From: Bacillota bacterium
Lineage (GTDB): Bacteria; Bacillota; Limnochordia; Darwinibacteriales; DTU012
Direction: 5' to 3'
DNA: 64,000 nucleotides
Assembly (NCBI GenBank): GCA_012837335.1
Contig: DURM01000009.1
Location: 31,389 to 95,388, forward strand
Each line of letters opens with the position of its first letter. The stretch's first letter is position 1. The position numbers and the translations under genes are program-made. Positions 9,740-19,317 of the stretch are shown in pieces. The notes under the pieces were generated by a model. The model saw only the letters and a list, made by a program, of their open reading frames with translations, was not told where the DNA came from and made no database searches.

Positions 9740-10825
9740 ATGAATAGACGAGACGGAATGAACTATGCTCCCAAGGGGAAACCAAACAAAGTTGTACAGG
9801 ATGGAGAGTTTTTAATTGCAGCAATCGGCTTAGACCATGGGCACATCTACGGCATGTGCAATGGATTAATTGAAGCCGGTGCAAACTTGGTTGCGGTATA
9901 TGACCCTGATCCAAAGAAAGTAGAAACCTTCTGCAGAAGATATCCCCAAGCCAAAGCTGCTGAAACAGCAGAAGAGATCTTGAGCGATGAGTCTATTAAT
10001 CTCATTGCCTGTGCAAGTATACCGGTAGACAGGCACAAATGGGGTTTAAAGGCGTTGGACAGCGGTAAGCATTTCTTTGCTGACAAACCAGGCTTTACAA
10101 CACTAGAGCAGGTAGAAGCTGCTGAGAAGAAAGTTCGGGAAACCGGATTAAAGTGGGGAATTTATTACAGCGAACGGATTCATAACGAAGGAGCTGTATT
10201 TGCGGGCCAGTTAGTTGAGGAAGGAGCTATTGGACGCGTCGTCCAGGTGATTGGTACCGGACCGCATCGAGCTAATGTTTCACAGAGACCGGATTGGTTT
10301 TTCGATCCTGAATGTTATGGTGGAATTCTTTGCGATATAGGAAGTCATCAAATCGAGCAGTTTTTATACTACACCGGAGCCAAAGACGCAAAGGTTGTTC
10401 ACAGCAAGGTTGCTAACTATAACTTCAAAGATTATCCTCAATTCCAAGATTTTGGCGATGCTACCTTAATCGCTGATAACGGTGCAACATTTTACTTTAG
10501 AGTCGATTGGTTTACTCCAGATGGACTGAGAACTTGGGGAGATGGCCGCGTTCTGATTTTAGGAACAGATGGTTATATTGAAGTTAGAAAATATATTGAC
10601 ATAGTTCGCGATCAGGGCGGCGACCATGTATATCTGGTAAACCATGAAGGCGAAAAGCATTTTCATGTTTCCGGTCAAGTGGGCTTTCCGTTTTTTGGTC
10701 AGTTCATCCTGGATTGTTTAAACGGAACAGAAAATGCTATGACTCAGGAACATACATTTAAAGCAGCCAGTCTTTGCATCGTAGCTCAAACTCAAGCAGT
10801 AGTTGTTGAATCAGCAGACAAGTAA
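9740..10825 (+). CDS. Gfo/Idh/MocA family oxidoreductase, second copy
   Basis: A second NAD(P)-dependent oxidoreductase, ~361 residues from ATG 9740 (GGGGTGA upstream). The longer open frame back to 9662 overlaps the previous gene and is unlikely to be used. The Rossmann region reads IAAIGLDHGHIYGM, an unusual form with Asp-His replacing part of the GxGxxG loop. The family Lys-Pro pair is present as ADKPGF, and a conserved GGILCDIGSHQIEQF follows. It is only distantly related to its neighbour, so the pair is not a recent duplication. Consecutive oxidation and reduction on one sugar, as in known two-dehydrogenase epimerisation routes, is possible but inferred. Confidence 0.85.
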   Translation: MNRRDGMNYAPKGKPNKVVQDGEFLIAAIGLDHGHIYGMCNGLIEAGANLVAVYDPDPKKVETFCRRYPQAKAAETAEEILSDESINLIACASIPVDRHKWGLKALDSGKHFFADKPGFTTLEQVEAAEKKVRETGLKWGIYYSERIHNEGAVFAGQLVEEGAIGRVVQVIGTGPHRANVSQRPDWFFDPECYGGILCDIGSHQIEQFLYYTGAKDAKVVHSKVANYNFKDYPQFQDFGDATLIADNGATFYFRVDWFTPDGLRTWGDGRVLILGTDGYIEVRKYIDIVRDQGGDHVYLVNHEGEKHFHVSGQVGFPFFGQFILDCLNGTENAMTQEHTFKAASLCIVAQTQAVVVESADK

Positions 10826-10835
10826 TCTACACTAT

Positions 10836-10874
10836 AAATGCAAGTATGATATGTTAAATATTGTACTTGCATTT
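10836..10874 (+). other. Intercistronic stem-loop without U-tail
   Basis: An 11-bp perfect stem (10836-10846 with 10864-10874, arm AAATGCAAGTA) and a 17-base AT-rich loop lie between the second dehydrogenase and the maturase homologue. It is followed by AACAATCTG rather than a T-run. Confidence 0.5.
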
Positions 10875-10912
10875 AACAATCTGTAAGTCCTCGACCGCAA
10901 AGGAGTTTGGAA

Positions 10913-12178
10913 ATGAGTCAAACATCCAGAAGAACAGCCGATGCATATCATCTTAATCATTCAATCATGGTCTTTCCCAATGTCCCGCGCTGTAAGGTTA
11001 AGAATTATCCTGAAGAAAAATCCTTTCAGATGGACTGCGAGCTGCTTGAGGAATACATAAAACAGTATATTGAGATCCAGTCCGGACCTATAATAAATTT
11101 TGGCTGGCAGGGCGGAGAGCCGACAATTCGGGGGCTTGAATTTTTTCAGAAAGCGGTTGAATTGCAAAAGAAATATTTACCTTCGGGTTGGCACATTCAA
11201 AACAGCTTCCAGACAAATGGGATTTTTTTAGATGATAATTGGTGCAGTTTTTTCAAGAAAAATAATTTTTTAGTCGGTATCAGTTTGGACGGCACAAAGG
11301 AACTGCATGATTTGTGTCGCAAAGATAAGCACAACCGCCCTACATATGACAAGGTCGTGAGTGGAATTCGGCTTCTACAAAAGCACAAAGTTGAGTATAA
11401 TGTTCTCTGCACTGTCAACAATTTGAATTCTAGGTTTCCTTTGGACGTGTATATTTCCATAAAAGAATTAGGTGGCGACTTTATTCAGTTTATTCCCATC
11501 GTAAATTATGACAATCTGGGGAATACTGACGAGCTCTCTGTGAATCCCGCAGATTATGGTAATTTTCTGGTTGCCATTTTTGATGAATGGATTAATAAAG
11601 ATTACGGTCAAGTATTTGTGCAGATTTTTGAGGATGCAGTAAGGGCCTGGGCCGGATTTCCACCGGCCTTGTGCACTTTTTCGAAAACCTGTGGAAATGC
11701 TGAAGTGGTGGAGTTCAATGGAGACGTTTATTCCTGCGACCACTTTGTTTTTCCAGAATATAAATTAGGCAATATAAAAGAAAAATCTCTTGTTGAAATG
11801 GCCAATTCGAACCAGCAAATTCAATTTGGACTAAATAAATTCGAAACTCTCCCGCGGAAATGTCTAGAGTGCGCGGTTAGATTTATCTGTAACGGCGGCT
11901 GTCCTAAGAATAGGACTATCCGAACTAGCGACGGCGAAAAGGGTTTAAATTACTTGTGCGGTGCCTATCAGCAGTTTTTTAATTATATTGCTCCTTACAT
12001 GAACACAATAGTGTTTGGATTAAAGCGGCGAATGACACCTTCACATATTAAAGAAAGATTGGTATGGGTGCAGCGTGAAATCTGGGATGTTGGCAGAAAC
12101 GATCCCTGTCCTTGCGGTAGCGGTAAAAAGTATAAAAAATGCTGCATTGATCGGATAGAAAGCACCATATCACTGTAA
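10913..12178 (+). CDS. Anaerobic sulfatase-maturase homologue lacking the radical-SAM CX3CX2C motif
   Basis: The body matches anaerobic sulfatase maturases (anSME): [27 protein letters not shown], and a complete SPASM region with cysteines for two auxiliary clusters ([34 protein letters not shown]). A SEC-C zinc motif ([14 protein letters not shown]) ends the protein. The expected CNLxCxYC segment that binds the SAM cluster is absent: after PRC (about residue 27) the sequence jumps directly to KVKNYPEEK. No other frame in 10960-11020 restores it. An in-frame loss of about 33 bases fits. Without this cluster the protein should not cleave SAM. ATG 10913 is chosen because AAAGGAG lies 7 bases upstream. 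It lies three genes after a Cys-type sulfatase. Confidence 0.85.
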   Translation: MSQTSRRTADAYHLNHSIMVFPNVPRCKVKNYPEEKSFQMDCELLEEYIKQYIEIQSGPIINFGWQGGEPTIRGLEFFQKAVELQKKYLPSGWHIQNSFQTNGIFLDDNWCSFFKKNNFLVGISLDGTKELHDLCRKDKHNRPTYDKVVSGIRLLQKHKVEYNVLCTVNNLNSRFPLDVYISIKELGGDFIQFIPIVNYDNLGNTDELSVNPADYGNFLVAIFDEWINKDYGQVFVQIFEDAVRAWAGFPPALCTFSKTCGNAEVVEFNGDVYSCDHFVFPEYKLGNIKEKSLVEMANSNQQIQFGLNKFETLPRKCLECAVRFICNGGCPKNRTIRTSDGEKGLNYLCGAYQQFFNYIAPYMNTIVFGLKRRMTPSHIKERLVWVQREIWDVGRNDPCPCGSGKKYKKCCIDRIESTISL

Positions 12179-12201
12179 ATTCAACAAATGAGGTGATAGT
12201 A

Positions 12202-13272
12202 ATGAAAATGATTTTGCGCTGGTTCGGCCGAGATGACGACCATGTTAGTTTGGAATATATCGTCCAAATCCCTGGGGTAAGTGGTATAGCTGGAGCCCTT
12301 TTTGATGTGCCAGTTGGAGAAGAGTGGCCGCTGGATAAAATTCGCGCTTTAGCTGATGATGTCAAAAAGAGCGGGCTTAAGTTTGAAGTCGTGGAAAGCG
12401 TAAATGTTCACGAAGATATTAAGCTGGGACTGCCCACCAGGGATCAATATATCGACAATTACATCCAGACCATTAGAAATCTCGCCAGTGTAGGTGTAAA
12501 GGTGATCTGCTATAATTTTATGCCTGTCTTTGATTGGCTCCGCTCTGATTTGGCCATGCAGCTTGAGGATGGCTCCTATGCTATGGCATATCATGAGGAT
12601 AAGATTATAGATACCAATCCGGTGGAAATTATTGAACGGTTCAGAGAAGGCTCGCAGGGATTTTCTCTGCCGGGATGGGAACCGGAAAGACTGGCGGAAT
12701 TGAAGCAGGTGTTGAGCCAGTATGCAGCAGTGGACGAGGACAAGCTGTTTGATAACCTCAAATACTTTTTGGAAAGGCTGAAGCCTGTCTGTGATGAAAC
12801 CGGTGTAAAGATGGCAATTCATCCGGATGATCCGCCGTGGTCTGTATTTGGTCTGCCTCGGATTATTACTAACAGAGACAATTTAGCCAGGGTGCTCAGC
12901 CTAGTGGATTCTCCCCACAACGGACTGACATTATGCACAGGTTCCTTGGGAGCTAATTTGGATAACGACCTTCCGGCAATGATTAGGGAATTTGGTAAAA
13001 GAGGTAGGATTCATTTTGTTCATGTGCGGAATCTAAAGATCTACGCTCCGGGTGATTTCCACGAGACATCACATTTATCCAGCGATGGTTCTTTGGATAT
13101 GTTTGAAGTTATGAAAGCCCTGTATGAAATAGGTTTTGATGGCTATCTCAGACCAGATCACGGTAGAATGATTTGGGGCGAAAAGGGCAGGCCTGGATAT
13201 GGTTTATACGATCGAGCGCTTGGAGCAATGTACTTAACCGGAATCTGGGAAGCGCTGAGCAAAATGGTGTAG
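12202..13272 (+). CDS. uxuA: Mannonate dehydratase
   Basis: UxuA dehydrates D-mannonate to 2-keto-3-deoxygluconate in hexuronate breakdown. The start MKMILRWFG, the MPVFDW motif and the metal-site stretches [10 protein letters not shown] and IHFVHVRN are typical, as is the ending [11 protein letters not shown]. The length (~356 residues) is normal. ATG 12202 is favoured over GTG 12193 because of GAGGTGA. Its position downstream of an alpha-glucuronidase supports a path from glucuronic acid through fructuronate and mannonate. UxaC and fructuronate reductase are not in the window, though one of the two upstream dehydrogenases might cover a redox step. A strong terminator follows. Confidence 0.93.
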   Translation: MKMILRWFGRDDDHVSLEYIVQIPGVSGIAGALFDVPVGEEWPLDKIRALADDVKKSGLKFEVVESVNVHEDIKLGLPTRDQYIDNYIQTIRNLASVGVKVICYNFMPVFDWLRSDLAMQLEDGSYAMAYHEDKIIDTNPVEIIERFREGSQGFSLPGWEPERLAELKQVLSQYAAVDEDKLFDNLKYFLERLKPVCDETGVKMAIHPDDPPWSVFGLPRIITNRDNLARVLSLVDSPHNGLTLCTGSLGANLDNDLPAMIREFGKRGRIHFVHVRNLKIYAPGDFHETSHLSSDGSLDMFEVMKALYEIGFDGYLRPDHGRMIWGEKGRPGYGLYDRALGAMYLTGIWEALSKMV

Positions 13273-13279
13273 ATTTTCT

Positions 13280-13330
13280 AGAAGATATCAGCTTACAGCA
13301 GATGGAGCTGGCTGATATCTTCTTTTTTTT
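13280..13330 (+). terminator. Rho-independent terminator after uxuA
   Basis: A 13-bp stem (13280-13292 with 13311-13323, arm AGAAGATATCAGC) is followed by a run of T to 13330. It marks the end of the carbohydrate operon. Confidence 0.8.
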
Positions 13331-13425
13331 AGCACTTATGCATAGCTTGGAGAGAAAGGGATCTGATATGGGCACGGGGAACATTTCATTAACTACACAG
13401 GAAAGTGAAAGGAGTTGAACGATCA

Positions 13426-13704
13426 ATGTTAGAGATAAAAAAAGGTACAAATAAATTCTATATCGGCGATTCAGAAGCAAATCCACTGGCAGAAATCACT
13501 TGGGTGCCTTCGGAGCGCAATCGGGTGATAGCCAATCACACTTATGTTTCTAATGAGCTGAGAGGCCAAGGTGTTGCTAAGCTGCTGCTTGAAAGGTTTA
13601 TTGAATGGGTAAGAGAGGAAAATCTTCAGGTTATTCCTCAGTGTTCGTTTGTGAAGGACCAGATGGAAAAAAACAGCGATTACCATGATTTGCTGAGCAG
13701 TTAA
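13426..13704 (+). CDS. Small GNAT-like N-acetyltransferase (YjdJ type)
   Basis: About 92 residues from ATG 13426 behind AAAGGAG. The single recognisable feature is the acetyl-CoA loop RGQGVAKLLLE and the following PQCSFVKDQM, typical of the minimal GNAT_2 family (YjdJ-like). This compact group lacks several helices of standard GNATs, and its substrate is unknown. The stop codon is followed after one base by the start of the HemW-like gene, so the two are probably translated together. Confidence 0.75.
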   Translation: MLEIKKGTNKFYIGDSEANPLAEITWVPSERNRVIANHTYVSNELRGQGVAKLLLERFIEWVREENLQVIPQCSFVKDQMEKNSDYHDLLSS

Positions 13705-13705
13705 A

Positions 13706-14953
13706 ATGCTGACCTCGCTGATCCGAATGTATCTTACCCGCAGCTTTGAACCTTTCCGATTTCAGAGCGAATACAGCAATCACCTTGATTACCATTGTTT
13801 GGACAATCTGGGTTTGTATGTGCACATCCCGTTCTGCCGCTCACTGTGCAGCTTCTGTCCTTACTGCCGAGTCAAGTATCAATCAGAGCTTGTGGAATTA
13901 TATCTCAAGGCGCTGCTCCAAGAAATAGAGCTTGTGGGTAAAGCTTCAGCAGGGAAAAAGCAGGTGACCAGCCTCTACTTCGGTGGAGGCACACCTGCCC
14001 TGCTGATTGATGATCTGGAACGGATCATTAATGCCATCCAGCGGTATTTTGTTATAACTGAAGGCATCGGCATCGAACTCCATCCGGAAGATCTGACCCC
14101 ATCCAATCTTTCTAAGCTCAAAGATGCAGGTGTGAATATGGTATGTTTGGGTGTGCAGTCTTTTGATAAACAGTGTTTAGCCAATCTAGGGCGGATGGGA
14201 AAGAGTGCAGAGGCGGAACTGGAATTAGCAGGTAATGCCGGTTTTGCAGCAGTCGATGTAGATTTGATTTTTGCCATTCCTGGACAAACAACAGCATCCC
14301 TGCTGCAGGATGTGGATACTGCATTTAAGTATGGGGCTACCCAAGTTTCAACCTATCCTTTCATCGATTTTACCTTTGCGGATAACAAATATAAGCCGCT
14401 CTCAAAGCGGAGTAAAAAACAAATGCTCCAGGCACTGGTAGAGCACTGCAGAGCTGCAGGCAGAGAGCGAACTTCGGTGTGGACTTTTGCCGCACCGGGA
14501 ACTCCGAAGTATTCTTCGATTACACGAGACTTCTTCTTGGGCTTCGGGGTGTCTGCTGCTTCACTGCTTCGGGATCAGTTTAAAATTAACACCTTCTCAA
14601 TTCCCGCGTATATAGAGAGAGTCAGATCCGGGCAGCTGCCCACAATGCTCACCCTTGAGTTTACTCGGTACCAGCGGGCGGCCTATTATTTGTTCTGGAG
14701 TGCTTATTCTATGAGCCTGTCACCGGAGCAGTTCCACTCGGTTGTTGGTGAGCCCCTGGAGAAGATATACGGGTTTGAGTTTTGGCTGTTGGAAAAACTC
14801 GGGCTGATTTACAAACACGAAGATTTCTATAAACTAACAGATCAAGCTGCATATTATTATCATAATCTTGAGCAGATTTACACAACCGCTTACATCGATA
14901 AAATGTGGCATATCGCTCGCTGTGAAGCATTTCCCCAGGAAATAATACTTTAG
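13706..14953 (+). CDS. HemW/HemN-like radical SAM protein
   Basis: A 415-residue radical SAM enzyme. The cluster motif is CRSLCSFC within YVHIPFCRSLCSFCPYC (about residues 38-50), followed by YFGGGTPA, ELHPEDL and VCLGVQSFD, all hallmarks of coproporphyrinogen oxidase-like proteins. The C-terminal part contains the HemN-type wing, but no residues proving oxidase activity can be claimed. HemW-type members are heme chaperones, and others are methyltransferases or heme-degrading enzymes. No other heme gene is nearby. There is no clear ribosome site of its own; coupling to the 1-base-distant GNAT gene is likely. Confidence 0.8.
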   Translation: MLTSLIRMYLTRSFEPFRFQSEYSNHLDYHCLDNLGLYVHIPFCRSLCSFCPYCRVKYQSELVELYLKALLQEIELVGKASAGKKQVTSLYFGGGTPALLIDDLERIINAIQRYFVITEGIGIELHPEDLTPSNLSKLKDAGVNMVCLGVQSFDKQCLANLGRMGKSAEAELELAGNAGFAAVDVDLIFAIPGQTTASLLQDVDTAFKYGATQVSTYPFIDFTFADNKYKPLSKRSKKQMLQALVEHCRAAGRERTSVWTFAAPGTPKYSSITRDFFLGFGVSAASLLRDQFKINTFSIPAYIERVRSGQLPTMLTLEFTRYQRAAYYLFWSAYSMSLSPEQFHSVVGEPLEKIYGFEFWLLEKLGLIYKHEDFYKLTDQAAYYYHNLEQIYTTAYIDKMWHIARCEAFPQEIIL

Positions 14954-15057
14954 CAGTAAGCAGGCAGGAAAACAGCAGTTGGTGTCAAAAATTAATTTAA
15001 TGTAAACTTTAATATTGCTTCGGAAATAAAATCAAATTTTAAGCAAGGGGGAGCTTT

Positions 15058-17907
15058 ATGAAACGCAAGAGCAGACGGCTGAGACAAGGAATAATTCTGA
15101 CAGTATTTCTAGTTTGTGTTCTGACCCAGGCAGCGGTGTATGCTTCTGACGTGGTTTGGACCAAAGTTGATGGAACAGATTTTGCTGACGAGGACATCTG
15201 GTTTGCCGAAATGTTTGGCGGCAACGGATTTCCGGTTGAAAACCAATCTATTGGTGACGATCCGATGGTGGGAAGAGCCCTTACACTGAGAAAATCCAGC
15301 ACTGCCGGTCGCGCAGCAGGCAGAGTGCTCCAAGGTGCTGACCGAGCAGGGCTGTATAAGCTGGAATTCGATGTAAACCTGCCTTCCAATTTCGGCAATG
15401 CAACAAGAGGTGCCGCGGTAGCTTTCTTCGAAACCGGAGTAAATATTGATACAAACTTGAGGCGTTCCGATAACCGCCATATATTCCGAATTCTATCAGT
15501 CGATGCGGCAGATGGAAGAGAAGGCGGACTTTACCTTGATTTTAAGAAAAACATTGCCAATATAGTTGAAAAAGATGATTCGTGGCAGATTACTGCGGCT
15601 AATCTTGAAAATACAGTTGCTGTGACTGCTGCTGATCCTAACTTCACTGCCAATCAGTGGATTAATGTTTCTGCTGTGTTGGATTATAGCTCCAACTCCG
15701 CAGTTGTAACGTTAACCTTGCTTGAAGGCCCGAACGCAGGGTACTCCCGCACTTTTGCGGCTGATCTCCCCGGAGAAGACAATGGTGTCGGTTTAATGGC
15801 AGTATGTGGAATTACCAAGGGTGGCGGCTCATCCTGGACTGCTCAGATTGCTAACATCAGCATATATACCGGTGCTGGTGAATTTGCCGGCTTTGGCAGA
15901 ATTCGAATTGATGAAGAACCGAGTGATATCACTGCTGTAGCCGGTATGATTGACGAAAATACTAGATTAAGTGTTACTGCGACAGGAATCGGAGTCGATT
16001 CAGAACTCAGCTATCAGTGGTATAGGTCCAATAGTGTAAGCGGTGCAGATGCGGAACTCATCAGCGGTGCAGTGGGACCGGTCTACGCTGTACCGGAGAA
16101 CATCGATCTCGGTACATATTATCTATTCTGCGAGATCTCTGCTGATGGTGTTGACCCGGTGCGGACCAATGTTGTGAAATTAACGGTTCGCAATCCTGCC
16201 GGCCGAAAAGAGTGGGGAGCCTATTATGAAACCGAGTGGAGATATCCATTCCAACGTGCAGTCTTAATGGAGAACAATCCGGAAATGTATCTTAATGACA
16301 AATTAAGACCAGTACTGGCTGAAGACACCTCCGCCGCACCGTTTCTGGTTAACGGAGTGCTGATGATACCATATCAAACAGCTGAAGCAATCTTTGGCGA
16401 AGATGTGGAGTGGGAGCTATCGGCAGATTTACAAACAATTGCAGCTACAAGGGGCAAAAACACAGCTGCTTTGCGTGTTGGCAGCGCTGAACTGCTGGTA
16501 GGCGATAAAAGCACTGCGATGCTGGCAGCGCCTGTGATCATTGATGATGTGCTGTATATTCCTGCTCAGCCGGTTGCATCAGCCCTGGGAGTATCAGCCG
16601 GATGGGATGAGGAAAGCAGTGTACTGATCATCAGTACCGGTGCTTATGTATTCCCTGGAAAAGTTGCTCACGGCGCGATGAATGGTCAGAATGAAGCGTG
16701 GTATGGTTCCGCCGAATCGATCCGCTTAGCTGATAATCTCTTGATATACCAGAGGAACAGCGGCGGCTGGGTTGAGAACATCGATATGAGTGTTCAGATG
16801 ACAGAAACCTTGAAGCGCCAGCTGCTTTCGCAAAAAGATAACACTGATGCATCCCTGGATAATGGGGTTACCATTCCTGAGATCCGCTATCTGATCAGAA
16901 TGTATCAAGCAACAAAGATCGAGCGCTATAGAGATGCTTATCTGCTCGGCATAAACGGTGTGCTTAAGGCCCAGTATCCGAACGGTGGATTTCCACAGCG
17001 GATGAACCAGCCAAGTTCATATCACGGCGAGATCACTTATAATGATAATGCTATGACCCAAGTGCTGCGCCTGTGGTGGGATATTTACTCCAATCCTGAT
17101 CAATTCTTCAGTATCGATGAAGAAACATATGCCAAAATTGAAGACTCCTTAATTCGGGGTATTGACTGTATTCTTGATACCCAAATTTACTCTGAAAAGC
17201 AGGGAATGCTCACTGCGTGGTGCGCACAGCATGATCGGGTAACTCTGGAACCATCATGGGCCAGAGATTATGAGCCGCCTTCAATCAGCGGTTCGGAGTC
17301 AATCGGGATTATTAACTTCTTGATGGGTCTTGATAAAGAGTTTCTGATCAGCTTAGATCAGGACAATGTCTTGGGTGAAGAGCTTACTATTTGGGAGCGG
17401 GTACAGAGAGCGATCCATTCTGCGGTTAAGTTTTTCGAGCATGTGGAAATTCGCGGCTACGCGCTAACAACAGGTTCCTCACCTTGGGGAAGCGATCGGG
17501 TGCTCGTTGAAAGTCCTAACGCTAGGGGCCTGTGGGCAAGGTTTATTGACATTGATACTTTTGAACCGCTGTTCTTTGACCGCAGAGAACCAACCTTCCG
17601 GCCCAATCCGCGCGAGGTGGATACCTATAGACCGATCGTGAGAGGCGCAATGCCGGGTAAACATTATCCTGGTGGAGGAAACTTACGCAACCTCTATAGG
17701 GATGCCGATGGCAATCTTCATCCAATTATTGTTGGTCCTCAAGGCGAACTCATTCGTCCGGAAGGAACAGTTATGGATATCAAAGCCAGCTATGCTAACT
17801 TAAGTCATGAACGCCGCAATGGATATCAATTTGTGGGCAGCTACGCTGCCAACCTCTCTGATGCATATCGGGCATGGCTGCGGAAAAATGATCTGACAGC
17901 TGAATAG
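15058..17907 (+). CDS. Secreted multidomain pectate lyase, PL10
   Basis: A 949-residue exported protein. The signal peptide is at residues 1-29 (cut near VYA-SD). Residues ~30-285 form a beta-sandwich of LamG/binding type; ~290-380 look Ig-like (YQWYRSNSVSG). About 415-535 is a copper-amine-oxidase N-terminal 'stalk' domain (LRVGSAELLVG, IDDVLYIPAQPVASALG). The catalytic PL10 region spans ~540-870, with NGGFPQR, DNAMTQVLRLWWD and WARDYEPPSISGSES, the last containing the catalytic Arg area. It should cleave polygalacturonate by beta-elimination outside the cell. GGGGGAG precedes ATG 15058. It is a single gene ended by a terminator, far from other pectin genes in view. Confidence 0.9.
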   Translation: MKRKSRRLRQGIILTVFLVCVLTQAAVYASDVVWTKVDGTDFADEDIWFAEMFGGNGFPVENQSIGDDPMVGRALTLRKSSTAGRAAGRVLQGADRAGLYKLEFDVNLPSNFGNATRGAAVAFFETGVNIDTNLRRSDNRHIFRILSVDAADGREGGLYLDFKKNIANIVEKDDSWQITAANLENTVAVTAADPNFTANQWINVSAVLDYSSNSAVVTLTLLEGPNAGYSRTFAADLPGEDNGVGLMAVCGITKGGGSSWTAQIANISIYTGAGEFAGFGRIRIDEEPSDITAVAGMIDENTRLSVTATGIGVDSELSYQWYRSNSVSGADAELISGAVGPVYAVPENIDLGTYYLFCEISADGVDPVRTNVVKLTVRNPAGRKEWGAYYETEWRYPFQRAVLMENNPEMYLNDKLRPVLAEDTSAAPFLVNGVLMIPYQTAEAIFGEDVEWELSADLQTIAATRGKNTAALRVGSAELLVGDKSTAMLAAPVIIDDVLYIPAQPVASALGVSAGWDEESSVLIISTGAYVFPGKVAHGAMNGQNEAWYGSAESIRLADNLLIYQRNSGGWVENIDMSVQMTETLKRQLLSQKDNTDASLDNGVTIPEIRYLIRMYQATKIERYRDAYLLGINGVLKAQYPNGGFPQRMNQPSSYHGEITYNDNAMTQVLRLWWDIYSNPDQFFSIDEETYAKIEDSLIRGIDCILDTQIYSEKQGMLTAWCAQHDRVTLEPSWARDYEPPSISGSESIGIINFLMGLDKEFLISLDQDNVLGEELTIWERVQRAIHSAVKFFEHVEIRGYALTTGSSPWGSDRVLVESPNARGLWARFIDIDTFEPLFFDRREPTFRPNPREVDTYRPIVRGAMPGKHYPGGGNLRNLYRDADGNLHPIIVGPQGELIRPEGTVMDIKASYANLSHERRNGYQFVGSYAANLSDAYRAWLRKNDLTAE

Positions 17908-17919
17908 CAGGTGATAAAG

Positions 17920-17955
17920 AACCTCACCCTCGCTTAGGAGAGGGTGAGGTTTTTT
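17920..17955 (+). terminator. Terminator after the pectate lyase
   Basis: The stem 17920-17930 with 17941-17951 (arm AACCTCACCCT) has a 10-base loop and ends in a T-run. It lies between convergent genes. Confidence 0.8.
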
Positions 17956-19199
17956 CAGCCTGTACAGCGATCCATCCGTTTTTGGAAGTCCCGGAGGAAT
18001 TGATCGCGCCACTTATTAACTGTTTTTGACCCGGAGATCTCGCCGTCTTTCAGCTCAGGATCAAGAATATCAGACCACCAATTAGCAAACCGCAGCGGGT
18101 CTCTGCCGCGGCTTACCTGTGACTCCGCCACCGAGCGGAACTGTCCTGTTAGACCGTTTAATTCTGGAATATCACTGGAAACCACGTATGACCAGTCACC
18201 GATACTCTTTGGCATAAAGCGGATCCGATACTCTCCATCACCGGTATAATATCCCATGAAGTCCTGACGGGCGATTGTCATTGTAAAAGCGGGGGTGTCC
18301 GGATCTATATCAATATGTGGACCTTTGAAAACGAATTCGGCAAGTCCAAACAGCTCTACGACATCGTCCAAAGTGGTATTGCCATGAAATACAGTATTTG
18401 GCCTGGAATGAACCGGGATAAACTGTCCGCCCCAGCTTGGACTTTCCGGATTCTCCGGATTGCCTCTTAAAAGATAGGCAACAGAAGGTGTATCGCCCAT
18501 TTTGATTGTGTTATCGAGGAACCGGCAGAAGAATTCGCCTAAGGCGCCGTGTCCTTGGATATGTTCATTCACAAATGTTTGGTTGCCTAAATCTCCAGAC
18601 TGATCGCCGCCCACAAACCAGCCGCGGTAGGTTGAGTTGTTCTCGATCATCCAAAGGTTGGGGAAGTTGCGCTCTATATAAGCATGAGAGTTAACACCCC
18701 ATTTTTTATTCGGCCCAGCAATGTAATATACACGGAGCTTAGCTTGAATGCTTGGATCATCATGCAGTGCTTGTGCTACATCGTCTAAGAGACCCCAAAC
18801 AAGGATATAGAGGGTGCGCGGATCGTCTTTTTTCGCGCATTGGATAATCCATTCGGAACCTTCGGTTGGCTTGGAATAGCCTTTATAAGGAGCAGCATCG
18901 ATTGCTCCTTGTTTTGTAATTGACCTTAAGTATTCTGGAGTAGGATAAGTCTTGGAGTGGCGGATCAGGTTCGGATAATCCTTATCATAAGCATCAATTA
19001 CATCGAGAATATCCTGGACAGTTCCTTCCCCCCATGGCGAGGAGAGTAAACCCTCGGTGTCAAATATATCAGAATACAGCAGATAGTGAACTATTGATTG
19101 ATAATCGTCTGGGTCACTGCCGCCAATATCTGTTGAGACAATTACACGGTACCGCTCACCGGTAAGCGCACCACCCTTTAGTGGTTCGTAATCGTTCAT
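17955..19199 (-). CDS. DUF1593 / nucleoside-hydrolase-like protein
   Basis: A 414-residue protein of the DUF1593 family, related to inosine-uridine nucleoside hydrolases (VSTDIGGSDPDDYQSIVHYL near residues 21-40 is the Asp-rich metal-binding start; ILVWGLLDDVAQAL and WMIENNSTYRGWF follow). Members often sit in polysaccharide loci and some carry cellulose-binding annotations, but their substrate is not established. No signal peptide is seen, so a cytoplasmic role is likely. The ATG at 19199 has AAAGGGGTG upstream. It is divergent from the cyclase-family gene at 19318. Confidence 0.82.
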   Translation of the reverse strand: MNDYEPLKGGALTGERYRVIVSTDIGGSDPDDYQSIVHYLLYSDIFDTEGLLSSPWGEGTVQDILDVIDAYDKDYPNLIRHSKTYPTPEYLRSITKQGAIDAAPYKGYSKPTEGSEWIIQCAKKDDPRTLYILVWGLLDDVAQALHDDPSIQAKLRVYYIAGPNKKWGVNSHAYIERNFPNLWMIENNSTYRGWFVGGDQSGDLGNQTFVNEHIQGHGALGEFFCRFLDNTIKMGDTPSVAYLLRGNPENPESPSWGGQFIPVHSRPNTVFHGNTTLDDVVELFGLAEFVFKGPHIDIDPDTPAFTMTIARQDFMGYYTGDGEYRIRFMPKSIGDWSYVVSSDIPELNGLTGQFRSVAESQVSRGRDPLRFANWWSDILDPELKDGEISGSKTVNKWRDQFLRDFQKRMDRCTG

Positions 19200-19234
19200 T
19201 AAAAGAGCACCCCTTTCGTGTCTAGCGATAAATA

Positions 19235-19256
19235 GAGCTACTCGTCTCTAATTATA
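19235..19256. promoter_or_regulatory. Possible operator in divergent promoter region
   Basis: Between two divergent genes an inverted repeat CTCTAA / TTAGAG with a 10-base AT-rich centre lies near 19235-19268. The end points are approximate. It could be a repressor site for both directions; no clear -35/-10 pair was settled. Confidence 0.25.
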
Positions 19257-19317
19257 TAGTTTTAGAGTACTAATTCAACATGTTTTTAGCAAATGGTTTA
19301 CCAGAGAGGAGATAGGC

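Noticed and set aside
10960..11030. A frameshift hiding the CX3CX2C motif
   Set aside because: All frames were read here; too few bases exist between PRC and the KNYPEEK segment for the motif to be present in any frame.
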